The notes: generated by a model from the letters alone, not told the origin. 64,000 nt of DNA from Haemophilus haemolyticus (GCF_001679045.1 NZ_LYCK01000001.1:1-64000); one strand, 5' to 3'. Positions 40,298 to 50,708 are shown, counted from the stretch's first letter. A program made the numbers and translations.

Positions 40298-40561
40298 TTA
40301 CGCTAATTTTTTGATTTGTGCAGCTAGTTTAGATTTGTGGTTTGCTGCTTTGTTAGCGTGGATTAAGCCTTTAGAAGCCATACGGTCAACAACTTTTTGC
40401 ATTTCAACGAATGCTGCTTCAGCTGCTGCTTTTTCACCTGCTGCTACTTGAGCATATACTTTTTTGATGTAAGTACGCATCATAGAGCGTTGGCTTGCGT
40501 TGTGTTGGCGGCGTTTTTCAGATTGAACCGCGCGTTTTTTTGCTGACTTGATATTAGCCAA
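40298..40561 (-). CDS. rpsT: 30S ribosomal protein S20
   Basis: An 87-residue basic helical protein ([20 protein letters not shown]). It starts at TTG 40561, seven bases after AGGAG; another TTG two codons earlier sits only one base from the Shine-Dalgarno and cannot be used. E. coli rpsT also starts with UUG, which is part of its autogenous control, so the rare start looks conserved. The codon use is that of a highly expressed gene. Confidence 0.95.
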   Translation of the reverse strand: MANIKSAKKRAVQSEKRRQHNASQRSMMRTYIKKVYAQVAAGEKAAAEAAFVEMQKVVDRMASKGLIHANKAANHKSKLAAQIKKLA

Positions 40562-40611
40562 GGTCAAACTCCTAAAATTTCTGTTGATTGATAGACAAAA
40601 TAAAGGGCGTC

Positions 40612-40640
40612 AATATGCCGATTTTTTATACTTTTGTCAA
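40612..40640 (-). promoter_or_regulatory. Probable rpsT promoter
   Basis: On the minus strand: perfect TTGACA (40635-40640), 17 bases, CATATT (40612-40617), about 50 bases before the start codon. Confidence 0.65.
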
Positions 40641-40827
40641 TGGAAAATTTGTGTTGATTTCGGTGAGACACAACCGAAAGTAAGTATCGTTATTTTTACA
40701 AGCTCTTTCAATATGGGCTCACACAAACGATGTGCGGCGGATTTTATCAGTTTTTTTTCACGGAATATAGCGTAAAAACAAAATTTCTATACAATTAGGC
40801 AAAAATTTTAGGGTAGAGAAGAATATT

Positions 40828-42402
40828 TTGAGTAAACGACTTTTAAAATCTAGCATTGTTGTTAGTTCTATGACTTTATTATCTAGAGTGTTAGGTCTTG
40901 TGCGCGATGTAGTTATCGCTCATCTCATTGGTGCAGGCGCTGCGGCGGACGTTTTTTTATTTGCTAATCGTATCCCAAATTTTCTTCGTCGTTTATTTGC
41001 TGAAGGGGCCTTTTCACAGGCTTTTGTACCTGTTCTCGCAGAATATCAAAAATCTGGTGATATTAATAAAACCCGTGAATTTATTGGAAAAGTTTCTGGT
41101 ACCCTTGGAGGATTGGTTAGTATTGTTACGATCCTCGCTATGATTGGCTCACCTGTCGTTGCTGCTTTATTTGGAATGGGCTGGTTCACCGATTGGATGA
41201 ATGATGGCCCTGATGCACATAAATTTGAACAAGCTTCCCTTTTACTTAAAATCACTTTTCCTTATTTATGGTTTGTCACTTTTGTCGCGCTTTCTGGGGC
41301 AGTGCTTAACACGATTGGAAAATTCGGTGTGATGTCTTTTTCACCGGTGTTATTAAATATAGCGATGATTGTCACCGCACTTTTCCTTGCACCACAGATG
41401 GACAATCCAGATCTTGCGTTGGCTATCGGTATTTTTTTAGGCGGATTATTACAATTCTTATTCCAAATTCCATTTATGAAACAAGCTGGTTTATTGGTGA
41501 AACCCAAATGGGCTTGGCGTGATGAAGGCGTAACCAAAATTCGTAAATTAATGATCCCTGCGTTATTTGGTGTATCGGTAAGTCAAATTAATCTTTTGTT
41601 GGATACAGTGATTGCAAGCTTTTTAATGACGGGCTCTATTAGTTGGCTGTATTATTCCGATCGCTTGCTGGAATTTCCTCTCGGTTTATTTGGTATTGCT
41701 ATTTCTACCGTAATTTTGCCAACGCTTGCTCGCCACCACGTTAATCGTGAAGGCGATTCAGATAAAAGTGCGGTTGATTTTCGTAATACAATGGATTGGG
41801 GCGTGCGAATGATTTTATTACTTGGCGTTCCCGCAGCCATTGGTATTGCTGTATTGGCTCAACCGATGTTACTTACGCTCTTTATGCGTGGAAATTTCAT
41901 GTTAAATGATGTTCATGCTGCCTCTTATTCTTTATGGGCCTTTAATGCGGGGTTACTTAGCTTTATGTTGATTAAAATCCTCGCCAATGGCTATTACGCC
42001 CGCCAAGATACCAAAACGCCAGTAAAAATCGGCATTATTGCCATGGTGAGTAATATGGGTTTTAACCTATTGGCAATTCCTTTCAGTTATGTGGGTTTAG
42101 CCATTGCTTCAGCTATGTCGGCAACTCTTAATGCCTATTTGCTCTATCGCGGCTTAGCCAAAGCGGATGTGTATCATTTTTCACGTAAAAGTGCGGTCTT
42201 TTTTGTCAAAGTTTTATTGGCAGCAATCGCAATGGGTGCGGCAGTTTGGTATTACGTGCCTGAAATTAACCAATGGGCGAAAATGGATTTCTTCATGCGT
42301 GTTTATTGGCTTGTTTGGTTGATTGTATTAGCCGCAATAGTTTATGGCGCAACGTTGATTTTATTAGGCGTTCGAAAGCACCATTTGCTGACAAAAAACT
42401 AA
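40828..42402 (+). CDS. murJ: Lipid II flippase MurJ
   Basis: Moves lipid II across the inner membrane for murein synthesis. 524 residues with about 14 membrane helices, MOP/MVF superfamily. The N-terminal region SSMTLLSRVLGLVRDVVIA and FLRRLFAEGAFSQAFVPVLA match MurJ. The start is TTG (40828): it keeps all of helix 1 and aligns with the E. coli N-terminus, while the next ATG would cut it. ribF follows 46 bases later. Confidence 0.95.
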   Translation: MSKRLLKSSIVVSSMTLLSRVLGLVRDVVIAHLIGAGAAADVFLFANRIPNFLRRLFAEGAFSQAFVPVLAEYQKSGDINKTREFIGKVSGTLGGLVSIVTILAMIGSPVVAALFGMGWFTDWMNDGPDAHKFEQASLLLKITFPYLWFVTFVALSGAVLNTIGKFGVMSFSPVLLNIAMIVTALFLAPQMDNPDLALAIGIFLGGLLQFLFQIPFMKQAGLLVKPKWAWRDEGVTKIRKLMIPALFGVSVSQINLLLDTVIASFLMTGSISWLYYSDRLLEFPLGLFGIAISTVILPTLARHHVNREGDSDKSAVDFRNTMDWGVRMILLLGVPAAIGIAVLAQPMLLTLFMRGNFMLNDVHAASYSLWAFNAGLLSFMLIKILANGYYARQDTKTPVKIGIIAMVSNMGFNLLAIPFSYVGLAIASAMSATLNAYLLYRGLAKADVYHFSRKSAVFFVKVLLAAIAMGAAVWYYVPEINQWAKMDFFMRVYWLVWLIVLAAIVYGATLILLGVRKHHLLTKN

Positions 42403-42448
42403 CTTCTCGTTATAATGCCGAAATTCTCTTATTTTCATGGATAAGGAC

Positions 42449-43369
42449 ATGCAATTAATTCGCGGGCTTCATAATGCAAATCGTGTTTTACAAGGTTGTG
42501 CGCTAACGATCGGCAACTTTGATGGCGTGCATTTAGGGCATCAAGCAGTCCTTCGCCATTTGCGCCAAAAAGCTGACGAATTAAATTTACCCATGGCGGT
42601 GTTGTTATTTGAATCACAGCCGCGTGAATATTTTATGGGGAAAAATGCACCAGCCCGTTTAATGCGTTTGCGTGACAAAATTTATTATTTAGAAAAGGCT
42701 AAGGTCGATGTCGTAATTGTGGCGAAATTTGACCGCACTTTTGCTGAGCAACCTGCTGATGTTTTTATTGAACAAACGCTTGTTAATCATCTACATGTGA
42801 AATTTTTAAGCATTGGCGATGATTTCAAGTTCGGTTCAAAACGCCAAGGCAATTTTGCAATGTTGCAAGCAGCAGGTAAGCGTTTCGGTTTTATTGTTGA
42901 AGATAACCGTAGTTTTTGTCTAGATGAACAGCGAATTAGTAGCACTGCAATTCGCGAAGCGTTAGCGAATGATGATTTACAACTTGCAGAAAATTTACTC
43001 GGTAAACCTTATCGTATTTTCGGGCGTGTGATCCATGGTAATAAGTTAGGCAGAACAATAGGATTTCCAACGGCCAATATTCGTTTGCATAGACAAGTAA
43101 ATCCAATCAAAGGCGTTTATGCCGTAAAAGTGCGGTTAAAATCGGGTGAGATTTTTAACGGCGTGGCAAATATGGGAAAACGCCCAACTATAAATGGATT
43201 AATGCAATTATTAGAAGTTCATTTATTTGATTTTTCTCAGAATATTTATGGCCAAATAGTGGAAGTCGAATTCTGCCACAAGATTAGAAACGAGATTAAA
43301 TTTCCGTCTTTTGATGATTTGAAAGTGCAAATTGAGAAAGACGTAGAAACTGCGAAAGCGTTTTTTTAA
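42449..43369 (+). CDS. ribF: Riboflavin kinase / FAD synthetase
   Basis: A bifunctional enzyme making FMN and FAD. It has an N-terminal nucleotidyltransferase domain with TIGNFDGVHLGHQAVL (about 20-35) and ISSTAIREAL near 165, and a C-terminal riboflavin kinase domain (about 180-306) with GRTIGFPTANI, GVYAVKV and GVANMGKRPT. I place the start at 42449 (MQLIRGLHN, as in E. coli), although AAGG is very close; ATG 42437 is the alternative. Upstream of ileS and lspA, the order seen in E. coli ribF-ileS-lspA-ispH. Confidence 0.95.
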   Translation: MQLIRGLHNANRVLQGCALTIGNFDGVHLGHQAVLRHLRQKADELNLPMAVLLFESQPREYFMGKNAPARLMRLRDKIYYLEKAKVDVVIVAKFDRTFAEQPADVFIEQTLVNHLHVKFLSIGDDFKFGSKRQGNFAMLQAAGKRFGFIVEDNRSFCLDEQRISSTAIREALANDDLQLAENLLGKPYRIFGRVIHGNKLGRTIGFPTANIRLHRQVNPIKGVYAVKVRLKSGEIFNGVANMGKRPTINGLMQLLEVHLFDFSQNIYGQIVEVEFCHKIRNEIKFPSFDDLKVQIEKDVETAKAFF

Positions 43370-43404
43370 TAGTTAATTTTAAAATGTAAAAATTGGAAAA
43401 TAAA

Positions 43405-46230
43405 ATGACAGTCGATTACAAAAACACTCTTAACCTACCGGAAACCAGCTTTCCAATGCGCGGTGATTTAGCTAAGCGCGAACCTGATATGTTGAAAAAT
43501 TGGTACGAGAAAAATCTTTACCAAAAAATTCGTGAAGCGAGCAAAGGCAAAAAATCTTTTATTCTGCATGATGGCCCTCCGTATGCGAACGGTAATATTC
43601 ATATTGGTCACGCAGTAAATAAAATTCTGAAAGATATTATTATTAAATCCAAAACGGCATTAGGTTTTGATTCGCCTTATATCCCAGGTTGGGACTGTCA
43701 TGGTTTGCCAATTGAATTAAAAGTAGAAGGTTTAGTAGGCAAGCCAAACGAGAAAATTACGGCGGCTGAATTTCGTCAAAAATGTCGCGAATATGCTGCG
43801 GAACAAGTAGAAGGTCAGAAAAAAGATTTTATCCGTTTAGGTGTATTAGGCGATTGGGATAATCCTTATTTAACGATGAACTTCGACACCGAAGCAAACA
43901 TCATCCGTACCCTTGGTAAAGTGATTGCGAATGGCCACTTATATAAAGGTTCAAAACCAGTACACTGGTGTTTAGATTGCGGTTCTTCTTTAGCAGAAGC
44001 AGAAGTGGAATACGAAGACAAAGTTTCTCCATCTATCTATGTGCGTTTTCCTGCAGTAAGTGCGGTTGAAATTGAAGAGAAATTTAACGCAGTAGGCAAA
44101 GGCCATGGCAAATTATCTGCGGTGATTTGGACAACCACACCTTGGACAATGCCATCTAACCGTGCGATTGCGGTAAATGCAGACTTAGAATACAACTTAG
44201 TACAACTTGGTGATGAGCGTGTGATTTTAGCTGCTGAATTAGTTGAATCCGTAGCGAAAGCCGTGGGCGTAGAACAAGTTGAAGTTTTAGGTTCAGTAAA
44301 AGGTCAGTCGCTTGAGTTAGTACGCTTTAACCATCCGTTCTATGATTTCACTGTGCCAGTAATTTTAGGTGATCACGTGACCACTGATGGCGGTACAGGT
44401 TTAGTACACACTGCACCGGATCATGGTTTGGACGACTTTATTGTAGGACAAAAATATAATTTACCAATGGCGGGTCTTGTATCGAATGACGGTAAATTTA
44501 TTTCAACGACTGAATTCTTTGCAGGCAAAGGGGTATTTGAAGCGAACCCATTGGTTGTTGAAAAATTGCAAGAAGTGGGCAACTTATTAAAAGTTGAGAA
44601 AATCAAACACAGTTACCCACACTGCTGGCGTCACAAAACCCCGATTATTTTCCGCGCGACGCCGCAATGGTTTATCGGCATGGAAACACAGGGTCTACGC
44701 CAACAAGCATTAGGCGAAATCAAACAAGTTCGTTGGATTCCAGATTGGGGTCAAGCACGTATCGAGAAAATGGTTGAAAACCGCCCTGACTGGTGTATTT
44801 CCCGTCAACGTACTTGGGGTGTGCCGATGACCCTATTCGTGCACAAAGAAACCGAAGAACTTCATCCGCGTACTTTAGCGTTACTTGAAGAAGTGGCGAA
44901 ACGTGTAGAGAAAGCCGGTATTCAAGCATGGTGGGATTTAGACGAAAAAGAATTATTAGGTGCGGACGCAGAAACCTATCGCAAAGTGCCTGATACTCTT
45001 GACGTATGGTTTGACTCAGGATCAACCTATTCTTCTGTTGTCGCAAATCGCCCAGAATTTAACGGCCAAGATATCGACATGTATTTAGAAGGTTCTGACC
45101 AACATCGTGGTTGGTTTATGTCTTCTTTAATGCTTTCTACGGCAACAGACAGCAAAGCACCATACAAACAAGTATTAACTCATGGTTTCACCGTGGATGG
45201 TCAAGGTCGTAAGATGTCAAAATCTATCGGTAACATCGTGACACCACAAGAAGTCATGGATAAATTCGGTGGCGACATTTTACGTTTATGGGTTGCATCT
45301 ACCGACTATACCGGTGAAATGACTGTTTCTGATGAGATCTTAAAACGTGCCGCGGACAGCTATCGTCGTATTCGTAACACCGCGCGTTTCTTACTAGCGA
45401 ACTTGAATGGTTTTGATCCGCAACGTGATGCCGTTAAACCGGAAGAAATGATTAGCTTAGATCGTTGGGCGGTAGCTTGTGCCTTAGATGCACAAAAAGA
45501 AATTAAAGACGCGTACGATAACTATCAATTCCACACAGTAGTACAACGCTTAATGCGTTTCTGTTCTGTGGAAATGGGCTCGTTCTACCTTGATATTATC
45601 AAAGACCGTCAATATACAACTAAAGCGGATAGCCTTGCTCGTCGTAGTTGTCAAACTGCGTTATGGCATATTGCTGAAGCATTAGTTCGTTGGATGGCGC
45701 CGATCTTATCTTTCACTGCCGATGAAATTTGGCAACACTTGCCACAAACCGAAAGTGCTCGTGTAGAATTCGTATTTACTGAAGAATTCTATCAAGGCCT
45801 ATTTGGCTTAGGCGAGAATGAAAAACTAGATGATGCTTACTGGCAACAACTGATTAAAGTTCGTTCTGAAGTGAACCGTGTATTAGAAATCGCTCGTAAT
45901 GATAAAGTGATCGGTGGTGGTTTAGAAGCTGAAGTGACCCTTTATGCGAATGACGAATATCGAGCATTGTTAGAACAACTAGGCAATGAATTACGTTTCG
46001 TGTTGATTACGTCAAAAGCGGAAGTGAAAGTATTAGCAGACAAACCGGCAGATGTGGCTAACGGTGAGTTAGATGGCATTGCAGTAAGTGTAGCTCGTTC
46101 TAACGGTGAAAAATGTCCGCGCTGCTGGCATTATTCTGACAAAATTGGCGTGAATTCAGAACATCCAACACTTTGTCCACGTTGTGTAGAAAATGTGGCA
46201 GGTAAGGGCGAAGTGCGCCATTTTGCATAA
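43405..46230 (+). CDS. ileS: Isoleucyl-tRNA synthetase
   Basis: 941 residues (E. coli 938). Class I signature HIGH in [13 protein letters not shown] (about 56-68), editing CP1 domain (about 190-400), KMSKS in [10 protein letters not shown] near 600, and the C-terminal zinc ribbon CPRCW...CPRCVENV (about 900-925). I take ATG 43405 ([13 protein letters not shown]); a TTG four codons earlier is unlikely. A terminator follows. Confidence 0.98.
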   Translation: MTVDYKNTLNLPETSFPMRGDLAKREPDMLKNWYEKNLYQKIREASKGKKSFILHDGPPYANGNIHIGHAVNKILKDIIIKSKTALGFDSPYIPGWDCHGLPIELKVEGLVGKPNEKITAAEFRQKCREYAAEQVEGQKKDFIRLGVLGDWDNPYLTMNFDTEANIIRTLGKVIANGHLYKGSKPVHWCLDCGSSLAEAEVEYEDKVSPSIYVRFPAVSAVEIEEKFNAVGKGHGKLSAVIWTTTPWTMPSNRAIAVNADLEYNLVQLGDERVILAAELVESVAKAVGVEQVEVLGSVKGQSLELVRFNHPFYDFTVPVILGDHVTTDGGTGLVHTAPDHGLDDFIVGQKYNLPMAGLVSNDGKFISTTEFFAGKGVFEANPLVVEKLQEVGNLLKVEKIKHSYPHCWRHKTPIIFRATPQWFIGMETQGLRQQALGEIKQVRWIPDWGQARIEKMVENRPDWCISRQRTWGVPMTLFVHKETEELHPRTLALLEEVAKRVEKAGIQAWWDLDEKELLGADAETYRKVPDTLDVWFDSGSTYSSVVANRPEFNGQDIDMYLEGSDQHRGWFMSSLMLSTATDSKAPYKQVLTHGFTVDGQGRKMSKSIGNIVTPQEVMDKFGGDILRLWVASTDYTGEMTVSDEILKRAADSYRRIRNTARFLLANLNGFDPQRDAVKPEEMISLDRWAVACALDAQKEIKDAYDNYQFHTVVQRLMRFCSVEMGSFYLDIIKDRQYTTKADSLARRSCQTALWHIAEALVRWMAPILSFTADEIWQHLPQTESARVEFVFTEEFYQGLFGLGENEKLDDAYWQQLIKVRSEVNRVLEIARNDKVIGGGLEAEVTLYANDEYRALLEQLGNELRFVLITSKAEVKVLADKPADVANGELDGIAVSVARSNGEKCPRCWHYSDKIGVNSEHPTLCPRCVENVAGKGEVRHFA

Positions 46231-46250
46231 TTAAATTCGTTGTAAAACAG

Positions 46251-46282
46251 AAAAGTGCGGTTTATTTTAACCGCACTTTTTT
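46251..46282 (+). terminator. Uptake-sequence terminator after ileS
   Basis: AAAAGTGCGGTTTA and TAACCGCACTTTTT face each other with a short loop, then Ts. It cuts the usual ribF-ileS-lspA-ispH unit in two, with a separate gene inserted after it. Confidence 0.8.
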
Positions 46283-46309
46283 ACTTTTGTACAAAAGGAA
46301 GTAGAGATT

Positions 46310-47866
46310 ATGTTAGGAAAAGAAATGATTCACTCTAAAACAATGTGGTTTTATCTCTTATTGTTTGTTTTCTCCATTTTTACCAATATGGGGTTGGGTA
46401 ATGTATTAAGTGAGAATATTCCCGTTTCAGATTACGCAATTTTATTTGTTATCACGGCGATTTCTTTTTATTTTACCCCTTGGATTGGGAGAATATTAAT
46501 CACTGTATTATTCCTCAGCGCGCTATTTTATTGCTCTGCTGGTTTTTTCTATGGTATTCCATCTTTGGGTATTATCGCTTCTGTTTATGAAACGAATATT
46601 AATGAAACCTTGGAATATTACACGACTATTCCTTTTTGGATATTTTTATTTCAAGCTAGTTATCTCATCCTATTTGTTGCTTTAATGAAATTAAGTTTTC
46701 ATGCTAAACAACAAGCATTTAAATGGATAAATACTGTTTCTATCGGCATATTATTAGTTTTGTCTTACAATCAATTTTCTGATTGGAACTATGCGTATAA
46801 ATTCCGTTTTTATCCCGTTCTTTTCTACTCAGAATTTGATCGTATGAATGATCTGTATTTAGAACAACGAGATTTTCTAAATCAATCCGTTAACGCGCCT
46901 TCTCAATGGGATATTCAATCTTTTACGCCAAAATATAAAAATTATATTTTGATTATCGGTGAAAGCATGCGAAAAGATTATATGTCGTTATATGGTTTTC
47001 CATTGAAAACCACACCATTTTTAGAGCGTGTGAAAGGCACTGTTTTTGAAAATTATTATTCTGCGGCACCGAATACGCAACCGTCTTTACAACGTACCTT
47101 ATATCGAGCAGATAAAGGGGAAACGGTTTATACGGATAATATTATTTCTTTAGCCAAAAAAGCGGGAGTGAAAACCTATTGGATTTCTAATCAAGGCAAA
47201 ATTGGTGAATTTGATACGATGGCCTCTCGTATTGGTCAAAGTGCAGATGAAACGATTTTTATGAAGCCGTTAGGTTATAACTCTAAAAAAGTTTATGACG
47301 ATGAAATGTTACCTGTATTAGATAAAGCCTTAAAAGAAAATATTACGAATCCAAAATTAATTGTGATTCATTTAATGGGCTCACATCCAGCCTTTTGCGA
47401 GCGTCTTCCTTACGAGGTTAAAAATTATTTTATTAATCAATCTATGTCTTGTTATTTAGAATCGATTAAATATACGGATCAGTTTTTAGAAAAATTAAAT
47501 TCTCAATTAGTGGCGCAAAATGAACCCTATTCGGTGATTTACTTTTCTGATCATGGGCTTGCTCATTATGAGGATTCTAAAGGCTTATCATTGCATCCAA
47601 ATAATCTTTATAAACAAGATTATGAAATTCCTTTCGTTATGTTTTCGAGTGATAGCCAAAAGGTAGAAAAAATAAAAACGCCACAATCTGCATTTAATTT
47701 TGTTTATGGTTTTGCTGATTGGATGGGAATTAAGGAAAAACATTTACAAGGCGTGGATTTCTTCCATCCTGAAAAACAGGAAATTAAGGTATTTGATTGG
47801 AAGAAAGTGGTGAATGTCAAAGAGTTGGCTGATGATCCAGCAAAATTACCAGAAGCCGTTCAGTAA
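46310..47866 (+). CDS. Inner-membrane phosphoethanolamine transferase-like protein
   Basis: 518 residues of the EptA/CptA family. Five membrane helices (about 12-175), then a periplasmic sulfatase-fold domain starting [20 protein letters not shown] (metal-binding Glu near 222), a predicted nucleophile threonine in [12 protein letters not shown] (about 262), HLMGSHPAF (metal/phosphate site) and [10 protein letters not shown]. It would modify LPS lipid A, core sugar or another glycan, changing charge; the acceptor is not readable. It lies between ileS and lspA, which adjoin in E. coli. Confidence 0.87.
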   Translation: MLGKEMIHSKTMWFYLLLFVFSIFTNMGLGNVLSENIPVSDYAILFVITAISFYFTPWIGRILITVLFLSALFYCSAGFFYGIPSLGIIASVYETNINETLEYYTTIPFWIFLFQASYLILFVALMKLSFHAKQQAFKWINTVSIGILLVLSYNQFSDWNYAYKFRFYPVLFYSEFDRMNDLYLEQRDFLNQSVNAPSQWDIQSFTPKYKNYILIIGESMRKDYMSLYGFPLKTTPFLERVKGTVFENYYSAAPNTQPSLQRTLYRADKGETVYTDNIISLAKKAGVKTYWISNQGKIGEFDTMASRIGQSADETIFMKPLGYNSKKVYDDEMLPVLDKALKENITNPKLIVIHLMGSHPAFCERLPYEVKNYFINQSMSCYLESIKYTDQFLEKLNSQLVAQNEPYSVIYFSDHGLAHYEDSKGLSLHPNNLYKQDYEIPFVMFSSDSQKVEKIKTPQSAFNFVYGFADWMGIKEKHLQGVDFFHPEKQEIKVFDWKKVVNVKELADDPAKLPEAVQ

Positions 47867-47935
47867 ATGAGATCGTGCTTTATCATTTATCGGCTTATGC
47901 TAGAATTAGCGCAATTTTTTTAAAAGGGAAATAGT

Positions 47936-48451
47936 ATGTCCAAAAAATCAGGGCTTTCATTTTTATGGTTAAGTGCGGTCGCTTTCGTGGTTGATTTGCT
48001 CACTAAATACATTGTGGTACAAAAATTTGATTTGTATGAAAGCGTTAATGTATTGCCTTTTTTTAATCTCACCTATGTCCGCAATTATGGTGCGGCATTT
48101 AGTTTTTTAGCAGATCATAGTGGTTGGCAACAATATTTCTTTATTTTGTTAGCATTGGCTATTTCTGGCATGTTGGTTTATTTTTTAGCAAAAAATAATG
48201 CTGAACAAAAAATCCAAAATTCTGCTTATGCACTGATTATTGGGGGGGCGCTAGCAAATATGGTGGATCGCGCTTATAACGGTTTCGTCGTAGATTTCTT
48301 TGATTTTTACTGGGATATTTACCATTATCCAGTGTTTAATATCGCCGATATCGCCATTTGTATTGGCGCAGGGTTATTAGCATTGGATGCTTTTAAGAGC
48401 GAAAAGAAAAAAGTGAAAGATAAACAAGCGGAAAAGTGCGGTCAGAAATGA
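47936..48451 (+). CDS. lspA: Signal peptidase II (lipoprotein)
   Basis: Cleaves diacylated prolipoproteins, including the seven or so lipoproteins encoded in this window. 171 residues with four membrane helices and the two catalytic aspartates in [12 protein letters not shown] and VVDFFDFYW (about 118 and 130). Ribosome site AAAGGGAAA. Overlaps ispH by four bases (ATGA). Confidence 0.97.
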   Translation: MSKKSGLSFLWLSAVAFVVDLLTKYIVVQKFDLYESVNVLPFFNLTYVRNYGAAFSFLADHSGWQQYFFILLALAISGMLVYFLAKNNAEQKIQNSAYALIIGGALANMVDRAYNGFVVDFFDFYWDIYHYPVFNIADIAICIGAGLLALDAFKSEKKKVKDKQAEKCGQK

Positions 48452-49392
48452 AGATAATTTTAGCGAATCCACGAGGATTTTGTGCCGGTGTAGATCGTGC
48501 CATTAGTATTGTTGAACTAGCCTTAGAAATTCATGGCGCACCGATTTATGTTCGTCATGAAGTGGTGCATAACCGATTTGTTGTGAACGGATTGCGTGAT
48601 CGTGGCGCGATCTTTGTGGAAGAATTAAGCGAAGTACCTGATGGCGCTATCGTTATTTTTTCTGCGCATGGCGTATCTCAAGCCGTTCGACAAGAAGCGA
48701 AAGATCGTAATCTCAAAGTATTTGATGCAACTTGTCCTTTGGTGACTAAAGTGCATATGCAAGTTGCGCGCGCAAGTCGAAAGGGAACAAAAGCGATTTT
48801 GATTGGGCATAAAGGGCACCCTGAAGTTGAAGGCACAATGGGGCAGTATAGCAACGAAGATGGCGGTATTTTCCTGATTGAAAAAGTAGAAGATATTGCG
48901 CGTTTGCCAATGCAAGAAAATGATGATTTAACCTTTATGACGCAAACAACTTTGTCGCTAGATGATACGGCTGAAACCATTGCTGCATTAAAGGAAAAAT
49001 ATCCCGCTATTCAAGGACCACACAAAAACGATATTTGTTATGCGACAACCAATCGTCAAGAAGCGGTGCGAGAATTGGCAAAATTATCAGATTTAGTGTT
49101 GGTTGTGGGTTCTAAAAACTCATCAAATTCAAATCGTTTAGCTGAATTAGCGTCTCGAATGGGGGTTAAATCACAGCTTCTTGATGATCCTTCCGATATT
49201 CAAGCTGACTGGTTTAATGATGTGAAAACCATTGGGATTACAGCTGGCGCGTCTGCACCAGAAGAATTAGTCCAATCGATTATTTCCCGCTTAAAAGAGT
49301 TTGGTGCGAATACCATAGAAGAACTACAAGGTTTAGAAGAAAATATGTTCTTTGAAGTTCCAAAAGAGCTGAGAATAAAAGAAGTTAACTAA
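48448..49392 (+). CDS. ispH: 4-hydroxy-3-methylbut-2-enyl diphosphate reductase
   Basis: Last step of the MEP isoprenoid pathway, an Fe-S enzyme. 314 residues from ATG 48448, which overlaps the lspA stop (ATGA). The three cluster cysteines are in [11 protein letters not shown] (12), DATCPLV (about 96) and [11 protein letters not shown] (about 197). Also HEVVHN and HGVS. Translationally coupled to lspA as in E. coli. Confidence 0.97.
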   Translation: MKIILANPRGFCAGVDRAISIVELALEIHGAPIYVRHEVVHNRFVVNGLRDRGAIFVEELSEVPDGAIVIFSAHGVSQAVRQEAKDRNLKVFDATCPLVTKVHMQVARASRKGTKAILIGHKGHPEVEGTMGQYSNEDGGIFLIEKVEDIARLPMQENDDLTFMTQTTLSLDDTAETIAALKEKYPAIQGPHKNDICYATTNRQEAVRELAKLSDLVLVVGSKNSSNSNRLAELASRMGVKSQLLDDPSDIQADWFNDVKTIGITAGASAPEELVQSIISRLKEFGANTIEELQGLEENMFFEVPKELRIKEVN

Positions 49393-49396
49393 TCTT

Positions 49397-49426
49397 AAGG
49401 GCTTGTCGTAAATGATAAGCCCTTTG
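49397..49426 (+). terminator. Terminator after ispH
   Basis: AAGGGCTT / AAGCCCTT with extra inner pairing (GTC / GAT), followed by TTGTTTTTT. Confidence 0.85.
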
Positions 49427-49447
49427 TTTTTTCATGCAAATTAAGAA

Positions 49448-49470
49448 TTTTTGCGATCTGAATCGCAGAA
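49448..49470 (+). promoter_or_regulatory. Competence CRP-S site (CRE) upstream of comE1
   Basis: A near-perfect competence element: TTTTGCGATC and AATCGCAGAA as half sites around TG, with extra T at the left. An uptake core overlaps its right edge (49470). It lies about 93 bases before the start codon, similar to the distance at comA. Confidence 0.88.
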
Positions 49471-49562
49471 GTGCGGTAAGAATCTTGAGCGTTTTCTTGA
49501 AAGTATAAAAAATGACTGTGTTGATATGCTCGTCAACATGTTCATATTACAAGGAAACCTCT

Positions 49563-49910
49563 ATGAAATTAATGAAAACATTATTTACTTCAGTTGTATT
49601 GTGTGGCGCGCTGGTTGCCTCTTCGGCTTTTGCTGAGGAAAAAACTGCAGAGCAGGCTGTTCAACCTGTTGTGGCTACTCAAACTGAGGCTCAAGTTGCA
49701 CCGGCTACTGTGAGTGATAAATTGAATATCAATACGGCAACCGTTAGTGAAATTCAAAAAGTCTTAACAGGAATCGGTGCTAAAAAAGCAGAAGCGATAG
49801 TGCAATATCGTGAAAAACACGGTAATTTCACGAGTGCTGAACAACTATTAGAAGTGCAAGGGATTGGTAAAGCAACGCTTGAAAGAAACCGTGATCGAAT
49901 TACTTTTTAA
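49563..49910 (+). CDS. comE1: Competence DNA-binding protein ComE1 (ComEA-like)
   Basis: A periplasmic DNA receptor that pulls incoming DNA. 115 residues: signal peptide about 1-24 (ending SAFAE), a short Gln/Ala/Val linker (about 25-50) and a helix-hairpin-helix pair (LNINTATVSEIQKVLTGIGA and VQGIGKATLERN). I choose ATG 49563 (AAGGAAA upstream); earlier in-frame ATGs would precede the signal sequence. Controlled by the CRP-S site at 49448-49470. Confidence 0.94.
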   Translation: MKLMKTLFTSVVLCGALVASSAFAEEKTAEQAVQPVVATQTEAQVAPATVSDKLNINTATVSEIQKVLTGIGAKKAEAIVQYREKHGNFTSAEQLLEVQGIGKATLERNRDRITF

Positions 49911-49956
49911 TTTTAAAACCGCTTATGAATGCCCTGTTTTACAGGGCTTTTTTATT
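49894..49956 (+). repeat. Direct repeat, copy A (comE1 tail and terminator)
   Basis: 63 bases covering the last codons of comE1 and its terminator hairpin. They recur at 50568-50630 with only five differences and no gap. Confidence 0.85.
49931..49956 (+). terminator. Terminator after comE1
   Basis: GCCCTG / CAGGGC with a five-base loop and a long T run. The stop codon of the convergent DUF305 gene lies within it. Confidence 0.88.
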
Positions 49957-50316
49957 GTGCACTTTAAGCCATTTTTGCATTTGTTCAATTTCTGCTTGTT
50001 GTGCGTTAATAATATTCTCAGCAAGCTTACGCATCTCAGGATCTTTTCCGTATTTTAATTCAACTTCCGCCATTTTTACTGCGCCAATATGGTGTGGCAA
50101 CATACCTGCTGCAAAAGCAACATCAGGATCTTTATATTGCATGGCTGCCATCATGTCTTGATGCATTTGATTCATACCTTGCATTAATTCTTGTTGCATT
50201 GCAGAACCTGTCGACATTGGCATATTCATGTGTGCTTGATGCGGTTTTTCATTAGCTTGGGCACAAATTGAAACTGCAGCAGCGCTAAGTGTGATAAAAG
50301 TCATAAGTTTTTTCAT
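49939..50316 (-). CDS. Exported DUF305 protein
   Basis: 125 residues. Signal peptide about 1-21 (ending CAQA), a Met/His-rich stretch (HQAHMNMPMS) and a DUF305 ferritin-like helical domain with the family motif MLPHHIGAVKMAE (about 72-84). The Met/His richness suggests copper or other metal binding in the periplasm, as for CopM-type relatives; this is inference. Ribosome site TAGGAG. It converges on comE1 and shares its terminator. Confidence 0.88.
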   Translation of the reverse strand: MKKLMTFITLSAAAVSICAQANEKPHQAHMNMPMSTGSAMQQELMQGMNQMHQDMMAAMQYKDPDVAFAAGMLPHHIGAVKMAEVELKYGKDPEMRKLAENIINAQQAEIEQMQKWLKVHNKKAL

Positions 50317-50441
50317 GTTTTTCTCCTATGTGATAACTGAATGAGCACGAATCATAAACCTTGACCTAAGGTTAAAGTCAATATTTATTCCGAAAATTTT
50401 TGGTGAGATATTAAAATAAGACAATGTTTGATATGAGGGAC

Positions 50442-50567
50442 AGAATTACGAAGCAAAGATTTGTACTTGCCACGGGCAATAAAGGCAAAGTAAAAGAAAT
50501 TGCAGATGTATTAGCTGATTTTGGTTTTGAAGTCATTGCTCAGACAGATTTAGGCATTGAAAGCCCA
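50442..50567 (+). pseudogene. rdgB: 5' remnant of rdgB (XTP/dITP pyrophosphatase)
   Basis: About 42 codons match the N-terminus of RdgB ([20 protein letters not shown], then [16 protein letters not shown]), out of about 195 in the intact enzyme. The reading then stops matching exactly where the copied comE1 tail begins (50568). The expected start codon is ATT at 50442, with GAGGG a few bases before, where intact genes would have ATG. With no start, no active site and a terminator inside the frame, it cannot make the enzyme. A full rdgB should exist elsewhere. Confidence 0.82.
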
Positions 50568-50630
50568 ATCGAATCACCTTTTAATTTTAAAATAGCTTAT
50601 GGATGCCCTGTTTTACAGGGCTTTTTTATT
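50568..50630 (+). repeat. Direct repeat, copy B (comE1 tail joined to rdgB remnant)
   Basis: Copy of 49894-49956 with five substitutions. It includes a working-looking terminator (GCCCTG / CAGGGC, T run at 50622-50627), fused in frame to the rdgB remnant. Confidence 0.85.
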
Positions 50631-50708
50631 TTTTTCAGAAAATGTAGAAAGTTTATTTCTTTTTAAAAATCCGTTGGCAAGCCTAATAAATTTTAATACA
50701 CTAAAAAG

